64,000 bases of DNA from positions 186,001-250,000 of the forward strand of contig CAVXIF010000011.1 of assembly GCA_963761775.1 (NCBI GenBank), written 5' to 3'. A program made the translations under genes and the position numbers. The stretch is from Parerythrobacter_A sp963761775. Lineage in GTDB: Bacteria; Pseudomonadota; Alphaproteobacteria; Sphingomonadales; Sphingomonadaceae. The notes below the pieces were generated by a model. It was not told the origin of the DNA. It did not search any database and worked only from the letters and a program-made list of their open reading frames with translations. Below, in pieces: positions 1-8,527 of the stretch. Position 1 is the stretch's first letter, and each line of letters starts with the position of its first letter.

Positions 1-1737
1 ATGGAACTGCTCAGCGCGAGCTGGGTCAATGACGACACGATCTTCGGCACCGCGTGGCAGGTCAACCGCAAAACGGTGAAGGGTCCCGAAGAGGACGTTC
101 GCGATTACAAGGCGTTCTCCTTCAACGTCCGGACCAAGAAGTTTGCCGAAGTGGCGGGTGAGTTCGGCATCGTGAACGTCCTGCCGAACGATCCCGATCA
201 TATTCTGGTCGAAAGCGTGCTTGCTAACGATGGTGGCGGCACCGGGATCGATCCGTTTGCGGCGTTCCGTCCCCGCTCCTATTTCAAGTTCAACCTGAAG
301 ACCGGCCGCAATACGCTCGTGCTGAAGGGCAACGATACCTACCCGCAGGCGAGCTTCGATAACGAAGGCAATCCCCGCTTCACCGGAACCTACGATCCGA
401 ACACGAGCGAGCAGCGGTTCTTCTATCGCAAGCCAGGTGACGGTTCATGGACCCGCGTGGACGGCATGACCTACGACCTGGACGAGAAGGAAAACCTGTA
501 CCGCGTTCTCGGCGGCGTGCACGGATTCCAAGGTTTCAAGCAGGGCGATCCGAACACCGGCTACATCATCGATAACCCCGACGGCGACAAGGCCGCCTTG
601 TACGAGTTCGACTTCAACACCGGCAAGCTGGGCAAGAAGCTGTACGGCAACGATACCGCGGATATCCTCGGCATCCAGCAAAGCTCGATGGCCTGGGCGG
701 GTGACACATCGCTGGTGGCTGCCGTTTATTCGGGCGAGAAGTACGAGCGCGAATGGTTCGACGAAACCGAGAAGGCGCTGTACAAGAACCTCGAGGCGCA
801 GATCCCCAATGCGCACCAGGTCAGCATCACCAGCCGGTCGCGTGATGGCAACACGATGATCGTCAGCAACCGCGGTCCGCGTGATCCCGGCTCGTGGTGG
901 CTGGTCAAGGACAGCAAGATGACCAAGATCGGCAGCCGCAATCCGCTGCTGCCGGCGGATCAGCTGTCGGACGTAAAATTCATCAAATATCCCGCGCGCG
1001 ACGGTCGTATGATTCCCGGTTACGTGACGATGCCAAAGGGCGAGGGGCCGTTCCCGCTGGTGGTGTTGCCGCATGGTGGTCCGCATGTAAATGAAGTCAT
1101 CAGCTACGACGAATGGGGACAATTGCTGGCCAATAACGGCTATATGGTGCTGCAGCCGCAGTATCGCATGTCCGTTGGCTGGGGTCAGGACCACTTCGAC
1201 AGCGCCAATGGCCAGCACGGTCTCGCCATGCAGGACGACAAGGACGATGGCGCGCTCTATCTGGTCGAGCAGGGTCTGGCCGATCCGGATCGGATGGCGA
1301 TGTTTGGCTGGTCCTATGGCGGCTATGCTGCGCTGGTCGCGACCAGTCGCGAGAACAACATCTACCAGTGTGCCATCGCCGGCGCAGCGGTTGCAGATGC
1401 GGAGAAGGTCTACTTCAAGCGAAAGGGTACCGGTTCGCCCAAGCCGCTCGACGAGTGGGGCCGCAATCGCGGGATGACCACGATCAATCCGATCAAGGAA
1501 GTGGCAAAGGCCAATATCCCGTTGCTCATGGTGCATGGCGATGTCGATGCGCGCGTGCTGCGGTTCAACTACGACGACTACAAGAAGGAAATGGAGCGCA
1601 ACGGAAAGGACGCGCAGTATCTCCTGCTGGAAGGTGCCGACCATTTCTCGCGCACGCTGATGTATAACCACCAGGAACAGTTCTACACCAAGATGCTGGA
1701 CTTCCTGAAGAACGATTGCGGTCCCGACGGGCTGTAA
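1..1737 (+). CDS. S9 family (prolyl oligopeptidase-like) peptidase, 5'-truncated
   Basis: Serine peptidase of the S9 (acylaminoacyl/dipeptidyl peptidase) type, which cleaves short peptides. The frame is open from the first base of the window. The family is usually about 640-700 residues and this reading has 578, so the ATG at position 1 is probably internal and the signal peptide lies outside the window. The N-terminal two thirds look like a beta-propeller. The C-terminal alpha/beta-hydrolase domain carries the nucleophile motif GWSYGGYAA (Ser438), the acid in HGDVDARV (Asp516) and the histidine in GADHF (His548), so the triad is intact. A strong intrinsic terminator follows the stop. Family assignment is firm; the substrate is unknown. 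Confidence 0.88.
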   Translation: MELLSASWVNDDTIFGTAWQVNRKTVKGPEEDVRDYKAFSFNVRTKKFAEVAGEFGIVNVLPNDPDHILVESVLANDGGGTGIDPFAAFRPRSYFKFNLKTGRNTLVLKGNDTYPQASFDNEGNPRFTGTYDPNTSEQRFFYRKPGDGSWTRVDGMTYDLDEKENLYRVLGGVHGFQGFKQGDPNTGYIIDNPDGDKAALYEFDFNTGKLGKKLYGNDTADILGIQQSSMAWAGDTSLVAAVYSGEKYEREWFDETEKALYKNLEAQIPNAHQVSITSRSRDGNTMIVSNRGPRDPGSWWLVKDSKMTKIGSRNPLLPADQLSDVKFIKYPARDGRMIPGYVTMPKGEGPFPLVVLPHGGPHVNEVISYDEWGQLLANNGYMVLQPQYRMSVGWGQDHFDSANGQHGLAMQDDKDDGALYLVEQGLADPDRMAMFGWSYGGYAALVATSRENNIYQCAIAGAAVADAEKVYFKRKGTGSPKPLDEWGRNRGMTTINPIKEVAKANIPLLMVHGDVDARVLRFNYDDYKKEMERNGKDAQYLLLEGADHFSRTLMYNHQEQFYTKMLDFLKNDCGPDGL

Positions 1738-1755
1738 ATCATACGCCGACCGCAC

Positions 1756-1794
1756 AAAAAGGCCCGCCTGTCATGCAACAGGCGGGCCTTTTTT
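1756..1794. terminator. bidirectional intrinsic terminator
   Basis: A perfect inverted repeat, GGCCCGCCTGT with its complement ACAGGCGGGCC, is separated by a short loop (catgca). An A-run flanks it on one side and a T-run on the other. It lies between the convergent S9 peptidase and the minus-strand secreted protein, so it can terminate both. Confidence 0.9.
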
Positions 1795-1837
1795 GTATCG
1801 CGCAACTCCGCGTTGTAGCGGGGGAAGCAAGGGGTAG

Positions 1838-2401
1838 CTATTCCACCCGCCGCCCTTTCACACCCATTTGCCCATTGACGCGGATAAAATAGCTGCCGAG
1901 CGAGGCGCGCTTGAATTCCACACTGTCGCCGACCTTGATGCGCCCCAGCCGCGGCGGCGCGCTGGCGATCCGCCATACCGCGTCACCCTCGGCGATCGTG
2001 AACACCACTTCGCGGCGATTGTAACGCACGCTGGTGATAGTCGATTGCAGCAGCTCCAGCGGCTTGTCGTCCTCATCGTCGTCGTTTCCGAACAACCCGA
2101 TATCGGGCATCGAAAACCCGAACAGCCGCCGCCGTGTCTTGCGTACATCCTCGCTGTCCACCAGCCGGACTTCGCCTTCCTCGCTGGCGCTGACTACCCG
2201 GCCAACGGACCGGTCGTAACACGCAAGCCGTTCGGTATCGTCGGCAATCGCCTGGCATGATTTCAGCCCTTCCAGGTAATTGCCCTCCGCCTCCGCCACA
2301 GGTGCGGAGGGCGCAGGCGATTGCGCGACTGCCGGTGCGACGGCCATCAACAGGGCAGCACTTATTGCAAGCGGGGCAATGCGCAGAAGGCGATAGGGCA
2401 T
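1838..2401 (-). CDS. small secreted protein of unknown function
   Basis: 187 residues. The ATG at 2401 is chosen because GGAGA lies 8 bases upstream and a clean signal peptide follows (basic MPYRLLR, hydrophobic core, AVAQ cleavage at about residues 25-28). The mature part begins with the motif C-x-x-I-x-D-D-x-x-R-L-A-C-Y-D, found in many small alphaproteobacterial periplasmic proteins and in VasI-like proteins; its two cysteines could form a disulfide. An acidic patch (NDDDEDDK) follows, then a C-terminal all-beta-looking part ending in GRRVE. It is monocistronic and divergent from the TonB-dependent receptor. I do not recognise a function; a periplasmic location is likely. Confidence 0.7.
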   Translation of the reverse strand: MPYRLLRIAPLAISAALLMAVAPAVAQSPAPSAPVAEAEGNYLEGLKSCQAIADDTERLACYDRSVGRVVSASEEGEVRLVDSEDVRKTRRRLFGFSMPDIGLFGNDDDEDDKPLELLQSTITSVRYNRREVVFTIAEGDAVWRIASAPPRLGRIKVGDSVEFKRASLGSYFIRVNGQMGVKGRRVE

Positions 2402-2718
2402 GGCAGTTCTCCGTTCTGGGCCTGTCCGATACAGGCCCGATACAAGCCGTGAAAGGGACGACGGTGTCGAAATACTAGCTGCATGAATGCCACAGCAGAC
2501 GCGGCCGGCCAAGGCGGATGCACCAGCCTGTGGCGCCAGCAGCAACCGCACTGTAACCTGTATGCCACAGTTATGACTTTCCCTAGCCACATACCGATTG
2601 TGCGATTGCGAAACGCCGTCCGCTTCCTTTAGACGCAGCCAATCCGGGTGAAAGCGCCCGTGCAATTTCAACAGATCGGGGTGCGCCAATGTCGGCGGCC
2701 CTCCTCAAGGGGATCGAA
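2402..2718. other. divergent intergenic region between secreted protein and TonB receptor
   Basis: 317 bases without a convincing gene. Next to the minus-strand gene it holds a perfect hairpin (2418-2438) and an 11-base tandem repeat (2426-2447). The rest should contain the receptor promoter, but I cannot point to a clear -35/-10 pair. Confidence 0.5.
2418..2447. repeat. 8-bp hairpin overlapping an 11-bp tandem repeat in a 5' leader
   Basis: GGGCCTGT (2418-2425) and ACAGGCCC (2431-2438) form a perfect stem around a 5-base loop. The unit CCGATACAGGC at 2426-2436 is repeated as CCGATACAAGC at 2437-2447. The hairpin sits 17 bases upstream of the minus-strand start codon at 2401, just before its ribosome binding site, and could be an operator or an mRNA structure. 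Confidence 0.5.
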
Positions 2719-5655
2719 ATGTCCAACCGTTTCAACAAGTCGGCGCTTCTTGCCGGTACCGTGATGGCCGGTATTGCCTTCGCTGCGCCTGCGCATGCGC
2801 AAAGCCAGCCGCAGCCCGACCAGCCGAACGAGCCCGGCACGCAGGCTCTGCCTGACAACGACACCGGCGAATTCATCGTCATTACCGGTTCGCGCATCCA
2901 GCGTCGCAACGTTGAAACGGCTGCGCCGGTCGCCGTGGTCAATTCCGAAGAGTTCCAGCTGTCGGGTGCGGTCAACGTCGAGAACGTGATCAACACGCTG
3001 CCGCAGGTCGTTCCGGGCACCACGTCCTTCTCCAACAACCCCGGCAACGGCACCGCTTCGCTGAACCTTCGCGGTCTCGGCGCGACGCGCAACCTGCTGC
3101 TGGTCAACGGTCGCCGCTGGATGTCCTACGACACCAACCAGATTACCGACCTCAACACCATTCCACAGTTCATGCTGGAGTCGGTTAACGTTGTGACCGG
3201 TGGTGCTTCGGCCGTGTACGGTTCGGACGCGCTTGCTGGTGTCGTCGATTTCCGCCTTCGCGAAGTCGAAGGCGTCGAGCTTGGCGGCCAGTATTCGCTG
3301 ACCCAGGATGGCGACGGCGCGCGGTATCAGGTGAACGGTGCCATCGGCACCTCCTTCGCCGACACGCGCGGTAACGTCACGGTCTACGGTGAGTACTACA
3401 ACCGCGAAGACATCTTCCAGGGCGATCGCACGTTCTCGAACTTCGCGCTTGGTGGCAACCCGCTGCAGCAGCTGGGTTCCTCGCTTCCGCCGGAAACGCG
3501 CCTTACCTATCAGGGCAACGGCAACACCGCCGGAACGTCGTTCGGGATTAGCAACAATCTCGCAATCTTCGGCAATCCCGGTGACCTGCGCGATTACCGG
3601 ACGCCGGGCGATTTCTACAACTACGCGCCGGTCAACTATCTGCAGCTGCCGCAGGAACGTTACCTGTTTGGCGGTAACGCCAGCTATGAAGTTGCTCCTG
3701 CACTGGAGCTGTACACCGAGGTTGCATACTCGAATAACCGGGTCGACTCCGAGCTGGCGCCAACGCCGATCCTCGTGAACACCTTCCTCGACATCGACTC
3801 GCTGGTCGCAAACGGCTTCATCAATGCCCAGACCGAAGCGCAGTTCCGTCAGCTGGACACGACCGAAACGGGCGCGCAGGCTAATGATGGCCTCGTGAAC
3901 GTGCAGGTCCGCCGTCGTCTGGAAGAAGCCGGTGGCCGTCGCAACCTCGACGAGCGCAACGCATTCCGCGTCCTCGCCGGTGCACGCGGCGACATCAACG
4001 AGTACCTGCAATACGATGCGTATTACATGTTCTCGCGCACCCGGAACGCCAATATCCAGCAGGGTAACGCATCCGTTTCGCGCTTCACCGCCGCGATCAA
4101 CGGTACGGGTCCGAACCAGATCAACATCTTCGGTGCCGGTACTCTGACGCCGGACGATGTCGACGTGTTCCGCATTCAGGCGCAGAACGGCGATATCTCC
4201 ACGATCGAAGTGGTGTCGGGTGCCATTTCTGGCTCCTTCGGCGATTTCGCTCTGGGTTCCGCAGAGCCGGTCGGTTTCGCCATCGGTGCGGAACGTCGCG
4301 GTGTGTCCTCGCGCTTCATCCCGGACGAATTCCTGGCATCGGGCGACGTCGCCGGTTTCAACGCCGGTAACCCGACCGAAGGCGGTTACAACGTCAAGGA
4401 AGTGTTCGGCGAGTTGAACGTCCCGTTTGAAACCGAAAGCGGTTTCCGCGTCGAACTGAACGGCGCCGTGCGCTATTCGGATTACTCGCTCGATAACGTG
4501 GGTGGCGTGTTCACCTATGCCGGCGGTGTTCAGGTTCAGCCGATCGAGGACATCACGTTCCGCGGTCAGTATCAGCGCGCCGTTCGTGCGCCGAACGTGA
4601 ACGAACTGTTCCAGGGTACGGCCATCGGCTTCCCCGGTGCCAACGATCCTTGCGCCGGTGATGGCGCGGGCGGTGGTGCGGTTCCCACCGGCGGCCTGTT
4701 GGCACTATGTCTGGCAAACGGCGTTCCTGCTGCAAACATCGGCAACAATACCGTTCTCCAGCCCGACGGGCAGATCGCGGCGCTGTTTGGTGGTAACCCG
4801 AACCTTGGTGAAGAAACGGCGGATAGCTACACCTTCGGTGTAATCCTTCAGCCTTCGTTCTTCCCAGGCTTCACGCTGACGGCCGACTACTTTGATATTA
4901 AAATCGAAGACGCCATCACGACGATCTCGTTGCAGCAGGCACTGGACCTCTGTTTCAACGTGGCGCAGGACCTTGCTTCGCCTCAGTGTGCCGGTTTCAT
5001 CGGTACACGTGACCAGCAGGGCGCGTTCGGTCGGGCCAATCCGCCGACGTTGGGTAGCGCGAACATCGCCGAATTCGCCGTTTCGGGTATCGATCTCGAG
5101 GCGAGCTATTCGCTGACCGTTCCGTTCTCCCTCCTGACCGACACGGGCGAGCAGCAGCTCAACCTGTCGTTCCTGGGTACGTGGACCGAAACGTCCGATA
5201 CGCGTCCTGACCAGCTGAACCCGGACGAAGTCGTGACCTGCGCAGGCGAATTCGGCCTGACTTGCGGCGAGCCTACACCGTCGTTCAAGTGGACGTCGCG
5301 TGCATCGTTCCGCGACGGTCCGCTGACCACGTCGATCCGCTGGCGTCACCTGTCGGGTGTCGAGGATGATGATGATGGCGTCGATTACATCGTGGAGCGC
5401 ATCAGCGCCTACGACCTCATCGACCTCACCTTCTCGTTCGCCGCATCGGAGCGTCTGACGTTCGCGGTTGGCGTCAACAACCTGTTCGACACGTTGCCTT
5501 CCACGCCGGAATTTAACGCAGCCGGTCAGGTTATCAACGACACCAACTCGTTGCTGCTGGGCGATTTCAACAACGCCGAACAGTCCAACACCTACCCCAG
5601 CACCTACGACGTTCTGGGTCGCGACTTCTTCGCATCGGTGAACCTCTCGTTCTAA
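2719..5655 (+). CDS. TonB-dependent outer-membrane receptor
   Basis: 978-residue outer-membrane receptor for energy-coupled import of an unknown ligand. The ATG at 2719 is preferred over the in-frame ATG at 2689 because AGGGGA precedes it and a canonical signal peptide starts there (cleavage after AHA, about residue 28). A TonB-box-like FIVITGSR is at about residues 51-58. A plug domain follows with LNLRGLGATRNLLLVNGRR and the GGASAVYGSDALAGVV motif. The rest is a long beta-barrel ending in the aromatic C-terminus SVNLSF, typical of outer-membrane proteins. It belongs to the large-plug group common in sphingomonads, often tied to peptide or glycan uptake. It is transcribed alone, ends at a strong terminator, and is convergent with the oxygenase/methyltransferase operon. 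Confidence 0.93.
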   Translation: MSNRFNKSALLAGTVMAGIAFAAPAHAQSQPQPDQPNEPGTQALPDNDTGEFIVITGSRIQRRNVETAAPVAVVNSEEFQLSGAVNVENVINTLPQVVPGTTSFSNNPGNGTASLNLRGLGATRNLLLVNGRRWMSYDTNQITDLNTIPQFMLESVNVVTGGASAVYGSDALAGVVDFRLREVEGVELGGQYSLTQDGDGARYQVNGAIGTSFADTRGNVTVYGEYYNREDIFQGDRTFSNFALGGNPLQQLGSSLPPETRLTYQGNGNTAGTSFGISNNLAIFGNPGDLRDYRTPGDFYNYAPVNYLQLPQERYLFGGNASYEVAPALELYTEVAYSNNRVDSELAPTPILVNTFLDIDSLVANGFINAQTEAQFRQLDTTETGAQANDGLVNVQVRRRLEEAGGRRNLDERNAFRVLAGARGDINEYLQYDAYYMFSRTRNANIQQGNASVSRFTAAINGTGPNQINIFGAGTLTPDDVDVFRIQAQNGDISTIEVVSGAISGSFGDFALGSAEPVGFAIGAERRGVSSRFIPDEFLASGDVAGFNAGNPTEGGYNVKEVFGELNVPFETESGFRVELNGAVRYSDYSLDNVGGVFTYAGGVQVQPIEDITFRGQYQRAVRAPNVNELFQGTAIGFPGANDPCAGDGAGGGAVPTGGLLALCLANGVPAANIGNNTVLQPDGQIAALFGGNPNLGEETADSYTFGVILQPSFFPGFTLTADYFDIKIEDAITTISLQQALDLCFNVAQDLASPQCAGFIGTRDQQGAFGRANPPTLGSANIAEFAVSGIDLEASYSLTVPFSLLTDTGEQQLNLSFLGTWTETSDTRPDQLNPDEVVTCAGEFGLTCGEPTPSFKWTSRASFRDGPLTTSIRWRHLSGVEDDDDGVDYIVERISAYDLIDLTFSFAASERLTFAVGVNNLFDTLPSTPEFNAAGQVINDTNSLLLGDFNNAEQSNTYPSTYDVLGRDFFASVNLSF

Positions 5656-5679
5656 TACCGACGGCGCAGTATGCGTAAG

Positions 5680-5717
5680 AAAGGCGGCGAACCTGCAAGG
5701 GTTCGCCGCCTTTTCTT
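5680..5717 (+). terminator. intrinsic terminator after the TonB receptor
   Basis: AAAGGCGGCGAACC pairs with GGTTCGCCGCCTTT across a 5-base loop, followed by a T-rich tail. It starts 25 bases after the receptor stop codon. Confidence 0.9.
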
Positions 5718-5899
5718 TGTGTAACGTTGGGGTGCGTAGCGTATACTCGATGCCAGAACGTCATGCTCCGGCCATCAGCATTGGTGACGTCGCAGTGCCA
5801 GTGACAGAAACGCCGGGATCGCCTGCGCGAAAACCGGCGCAAGATCCTGATTTTCCGTTCTGGTAAGAAGGGTGTCACCCGCCGCTAGCGTGCGGATGA

Positions 5900-6823
5900 T
5901 CAGTCCGCGTGTTCCAGATAACGCAGATCGGCAAACGGGGTAGTGTCGCTGTCGGTCGTCAGCGGCGCACAGTTCGTTTCGACCAGGCCACCCGCCAAAA
6001 TCGCAGCCTTGAAAGCCGGGGCATCCTGCGTCCTGCGGCATGCCGCCTCGAGTGACGCGATCCGGCCCAGCTCATTCGCCGCCTTCGCCGCGATCATGTC
6101 GAGCATGGCGGCAAGGTTGGCGGCATTGTCGCGCGCGCCCAGCACCAGCGTCTGGCGCACCGCCTCCGATATCTCCCACGCAGCCGATTGCGGTCCGAAT
6201 TGCTGCGCGCCGTCGCGGACCGCCTGGACAATCGCGTCGGGTACACTGGCGATGCCGGCCTGCTTCAGCGCAAGGCTCTTCTTCGCAAGCCTCACGACAC
6301 CGCGCTCTTCCAGCGCCCAATGCAATTGTGCTCGCCGCGCAAGGTTGTGCGCGAGGATAGGTCCGTCGGCGCGATGGGTTATGAGCGCGACACGACCACC
6401 CGGTTTCAGCACGCGCGCCACTTCCGCCGCCACTTGCTGCGTATCGCCATATTCGAAGCCGAACTGGCTGATGACCGCATCGAAGGCGTCGGCATGGTAG
6501 GGCAGGTCTTCCATCGCGACCCCGGCGCGGACCTTGGTTCCGCGTGGCGGTTCGGGCAGGGTGGGTGCAAGGTCGCACCCGGTCAACCTGGCCTTTGGGC
6601 TCGTGCGCAGCACCCAGCCCATGACGCGACCGTCGCCCGTTGCCAGGTCCAGCATACGCGCCTTTGCGGGGAGGGTGCGGGCGAAGCCGGACCATGCCTG
6701 CGCCTGCACATCGCTGATGCTGCGATAGGCGGCAGGCAGGCATCCGCCGCGATCGCTGCGGGCGTTGTCTTTCCAGAAATCGCCCCAGGCATCGGGCTTC
6801 GCGTTGGATGTTGCGTCGGTCAT
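5900..6823 (-). CDS. class I SAM-dependent methyltransferase
   Basis: 307 residues. The Rossmann-type methyltransferase core starts at about residue 55 with motif I LDLATGDGRV, followed by an acidic residue at the end of beta-2 (GCDLAP) and a UbiE-like motif, RVLKPGGRVALITH. It resembles the UbiE/Methyltransf_11 group. The start at 6823 overlaps the stop of the upstream TPR/oxygenase gene by 4 bases (ATGA), so it is the third gene of a tightly coupled operon read from 9274 downward. The long C-terminal half (about residues 160-307) is not part of the catalytic core and is presumably substrate-specific. A ubiquinone methyltransferase role is possible by similarity. The context with two oxygenases suggests instead a modification pathway (inference). 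Confidence 0.8.
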   Translation of the reverse strand: MTDATSNAKPDAWGDFWKDNARSDRGGCLPAAYRSISDVQAQAWSGFARTLPAKARMLDLATGDGRVMGWVLRTSPKARLTGCDLAPTLPEPPRGTKVRAGVAMEDLPYHADAFDAVISQFGFEYGDTQQVAAEVARVLKPGGRVALITHRADGPILAHNLARRAQLHWALEERGVVRLAKKSLALKQAGIASVPDAIVQAVRDGAQQFGPQSAAWEISEAVRQTLVLGARDNAANLAAMLDMIAAKAANELGRIASLEAACRRTQDAPAFKAAILAGGLVETNCAPLTTDSDTTPFADLRYLEHAD

Positions 6824-8523
6824 GCCACATTGTGCCTGCGCACGACATCGAACGCCACCGTCAATCGTTCGCCATCGCCGAAAGGGCGCGTACCGTGATA
6901 CAGTGTGCTGGGAAACAGCGCCAGCGTGCCCGGTGTCGGCGGGAACGCCGCAACCGGTTCCAGCGCCAGGGCGAGATCGGGCGGGGGACGGCCCAGTTCG
7001 AGCCAGCCTTCGCGCTTTTCGCTGTCTTGAGCAGCATCAGGCCGTTCGCAATAGAGCGCCGAAGACAACAGCCCCTGCGGGTGGATATGGGCCGCATGGT
7101 GGTCGCTGCCGCCCGACAGCCGCACCGACCACGATCCCGCGAGCCCGAGCGGTGCATCGCGATGGCGCAGCAGCGGATGGGCGGGGTCCGTCGGGGGCAG
7201 GGTAGCGCGATACTCTTCGATTGTCGCGAGGATAGCCTTGCGCAGGGCCGCAAACTCCGGCTCCGTCCGGTCGAACAGCAGGCCGCGCGTCTGCGTGCCG
7301 CCGCGCAAGGACTGGCCCAGCGGAAACGACGCACGGTCGTGCAGGGCGTGCAGCTTTGCAATGGCGGCTGGCAGCACCTGATCGACATCATGCAAGGGGA
7401 TCTGCCGGACCAACCCTTCCTGCCCGTGCAGCCACGCGGCGCGCGGATCGTCGAGCAACCGCCACACCAGTCCGCGCAGCGCCCACGCTTCCACCTGATC
7501 GGTCTTGCCTTCGGTCAATGGTGCAAGGATCGTTTCCGACTGCGCCGGATCGCCCGTCCGCAAGTAATGGCGGGCGAGGTGCAGCGCACGGTCGGGCGCC
7601 GTCATGTCCAGCCGCTCCAGCAGCGCGGCCGCCCGTGCGGTCTCTCCGGCGGCCCCCGCATAGACCGCTTCGAGCATGGCAAAATGGTCGGTGTCGCCAA
7701 ACCGCTGCGCGGCCTCCGCCGCGACATTGGCCGCGGCGGCGTTGTCCCTGTTTGCCGCGAGCAGTCCGGCATGGGCAGTCGGCACATTCGGATCCTGCGG
7801 CACGCGCGCGCAGGCTTCGGCATAGTGATCCGCATAGTCGGGTTCGCCGGCCGCGAGGCGTAGTTGCGCGAGGAAACGCAATCCTTCCAGCCACTGCGGC
7901 GCCTGTGCGACGATCTGCCGCATCAGGTCGTGCGCTTCTTGCGGACGCCCCGCCTCCTCCAGCGCCTGCGCCCGCCCGAGCCACAGATCGGCATCGCCGC
8001 TGTTTACTGCCAGCGCTGCATCGAACCGTTCAAGCGCATCGCTCTCCCCCCGCTCCAGCGCGACGCGGGCGCGACCATGCAGGGCTTTGGCGCGTTTGGG
8101 ATCGAGCGCAAGCGCGCGATCATACCACAGCGCAGCCTGCGTCTTGTCACCGGTACTTCGCGCCGCCAGAGCGCGCGTTGAGCAATAGGGTGCGGAAGAA
8201 CGCCCTGCGGCCTCGTGCTGCGCCAACCTTTCGAGCGCCCGTTGCGGTTCCCCCGCAGCGTTCGCCGCGATGGCTTCGTTGAGGGCGTATTCCAGCGAAG
8301 CGGGAACCAGCACCGCCGCTCGCCCGAACGCCGCAAGCGCCGCCGCAGGATCGCCTGCTTTCATCAGCAAGTTGCCCGCGCTGTTCTGGAACGCCGCATC
8401 GTCAGGCCAGCGGGTCACGCCGTCTCGCAGCAAACGTACCCCTTGCGCGATCTTACCCTGGCCGAAGGCGGCTCCGGCAGCATCGCGACAGGCCGCCGCA
8501 CTGGTGTCTGCGCGAACCGTCAT
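6820..8523 (-). CDS. TPR protein with C-terminal 2OG-Fe(II) oxygenase-like domain
   Basis: 567 residues. About residues 1-350 are tetratricopeptide-like repeats, with recurring alanine-rich helical pairs such as NLLMKAGDPAAALAAFGRA and ALALDPKRAKALHGRARVAL. The C-terminal 200 residues look like the putative 2OG-Fe(II) oxygenase family related to PF13759. They carry HIHPQG (His479, His481), LYHGTRPF (His543) and an arginine about 10 residues later (ERLTVAF). These could supply the metal ligands and the 2-oxoglutarate contact, but which residues bind iron is inferred. The start at 8523 lies 4 bases after the upstream oxygenase stop, and the 3' end overlaps the methyltransferase. TPRs usually bind protein partners, so a protein substrate is plausible. 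No signal peptide; cytoplasmic. Confidence 0.78.
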   Translation of the reverse strand: MTVRADTSAAACRDAAGAAFGQGKIAQGVRLLRDGVTRWPDDAAFQNSAGNLLMKAGDPAAALAAFGRAAVLVPASLEYALNEAIAANAAGEPQRALERLAQHEAAGRSSAPYCSTRALAARSTGDKTQAALWYDRALALDPKRAKALHGRARVALERGESDALERFDAALAVNSGDADLWLGRAQALEEAGRPQEAHDLMRQIVAQAPQWLEGLRFLAQLRLAAGEPDYADHYAEACARVPQDPNVPTAHAGLLAANRDNAAAANVAAEAAQRFGDTDHFAMLEAVYAGAAGETARAAALLERLDMTAPDRALHLARHYLRTGDPAQSETILAPLTEGKTDQVEAWALRGLVWRLLDDPRAAWLHGQEGLVRQIPLHDVDQVLPAAIAKLHALHDRASFPLGQSLRGGTQTRGLLFDRTEPEFAALRKAILATIEEYRATLPPTDPAHPLLRHRDAPLGLAGSWSVRLSGGSDHHAAHIHPQGLLSSALYCERPDAAQDSEKREGWLELGRPPPDLALALEPVAAFPPTPGTLALFPSTLYHGTRPFGDGERLTVAFDVVRRHNVA

Positions 8524-8527
8524 TGCC

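Noticed and set aside
2668..4011. 447-codon minus-strand open frame
   Set aside because: It is antisense to the TonB-dependent receptor, whose signal peptide, plug and barrel are clear.
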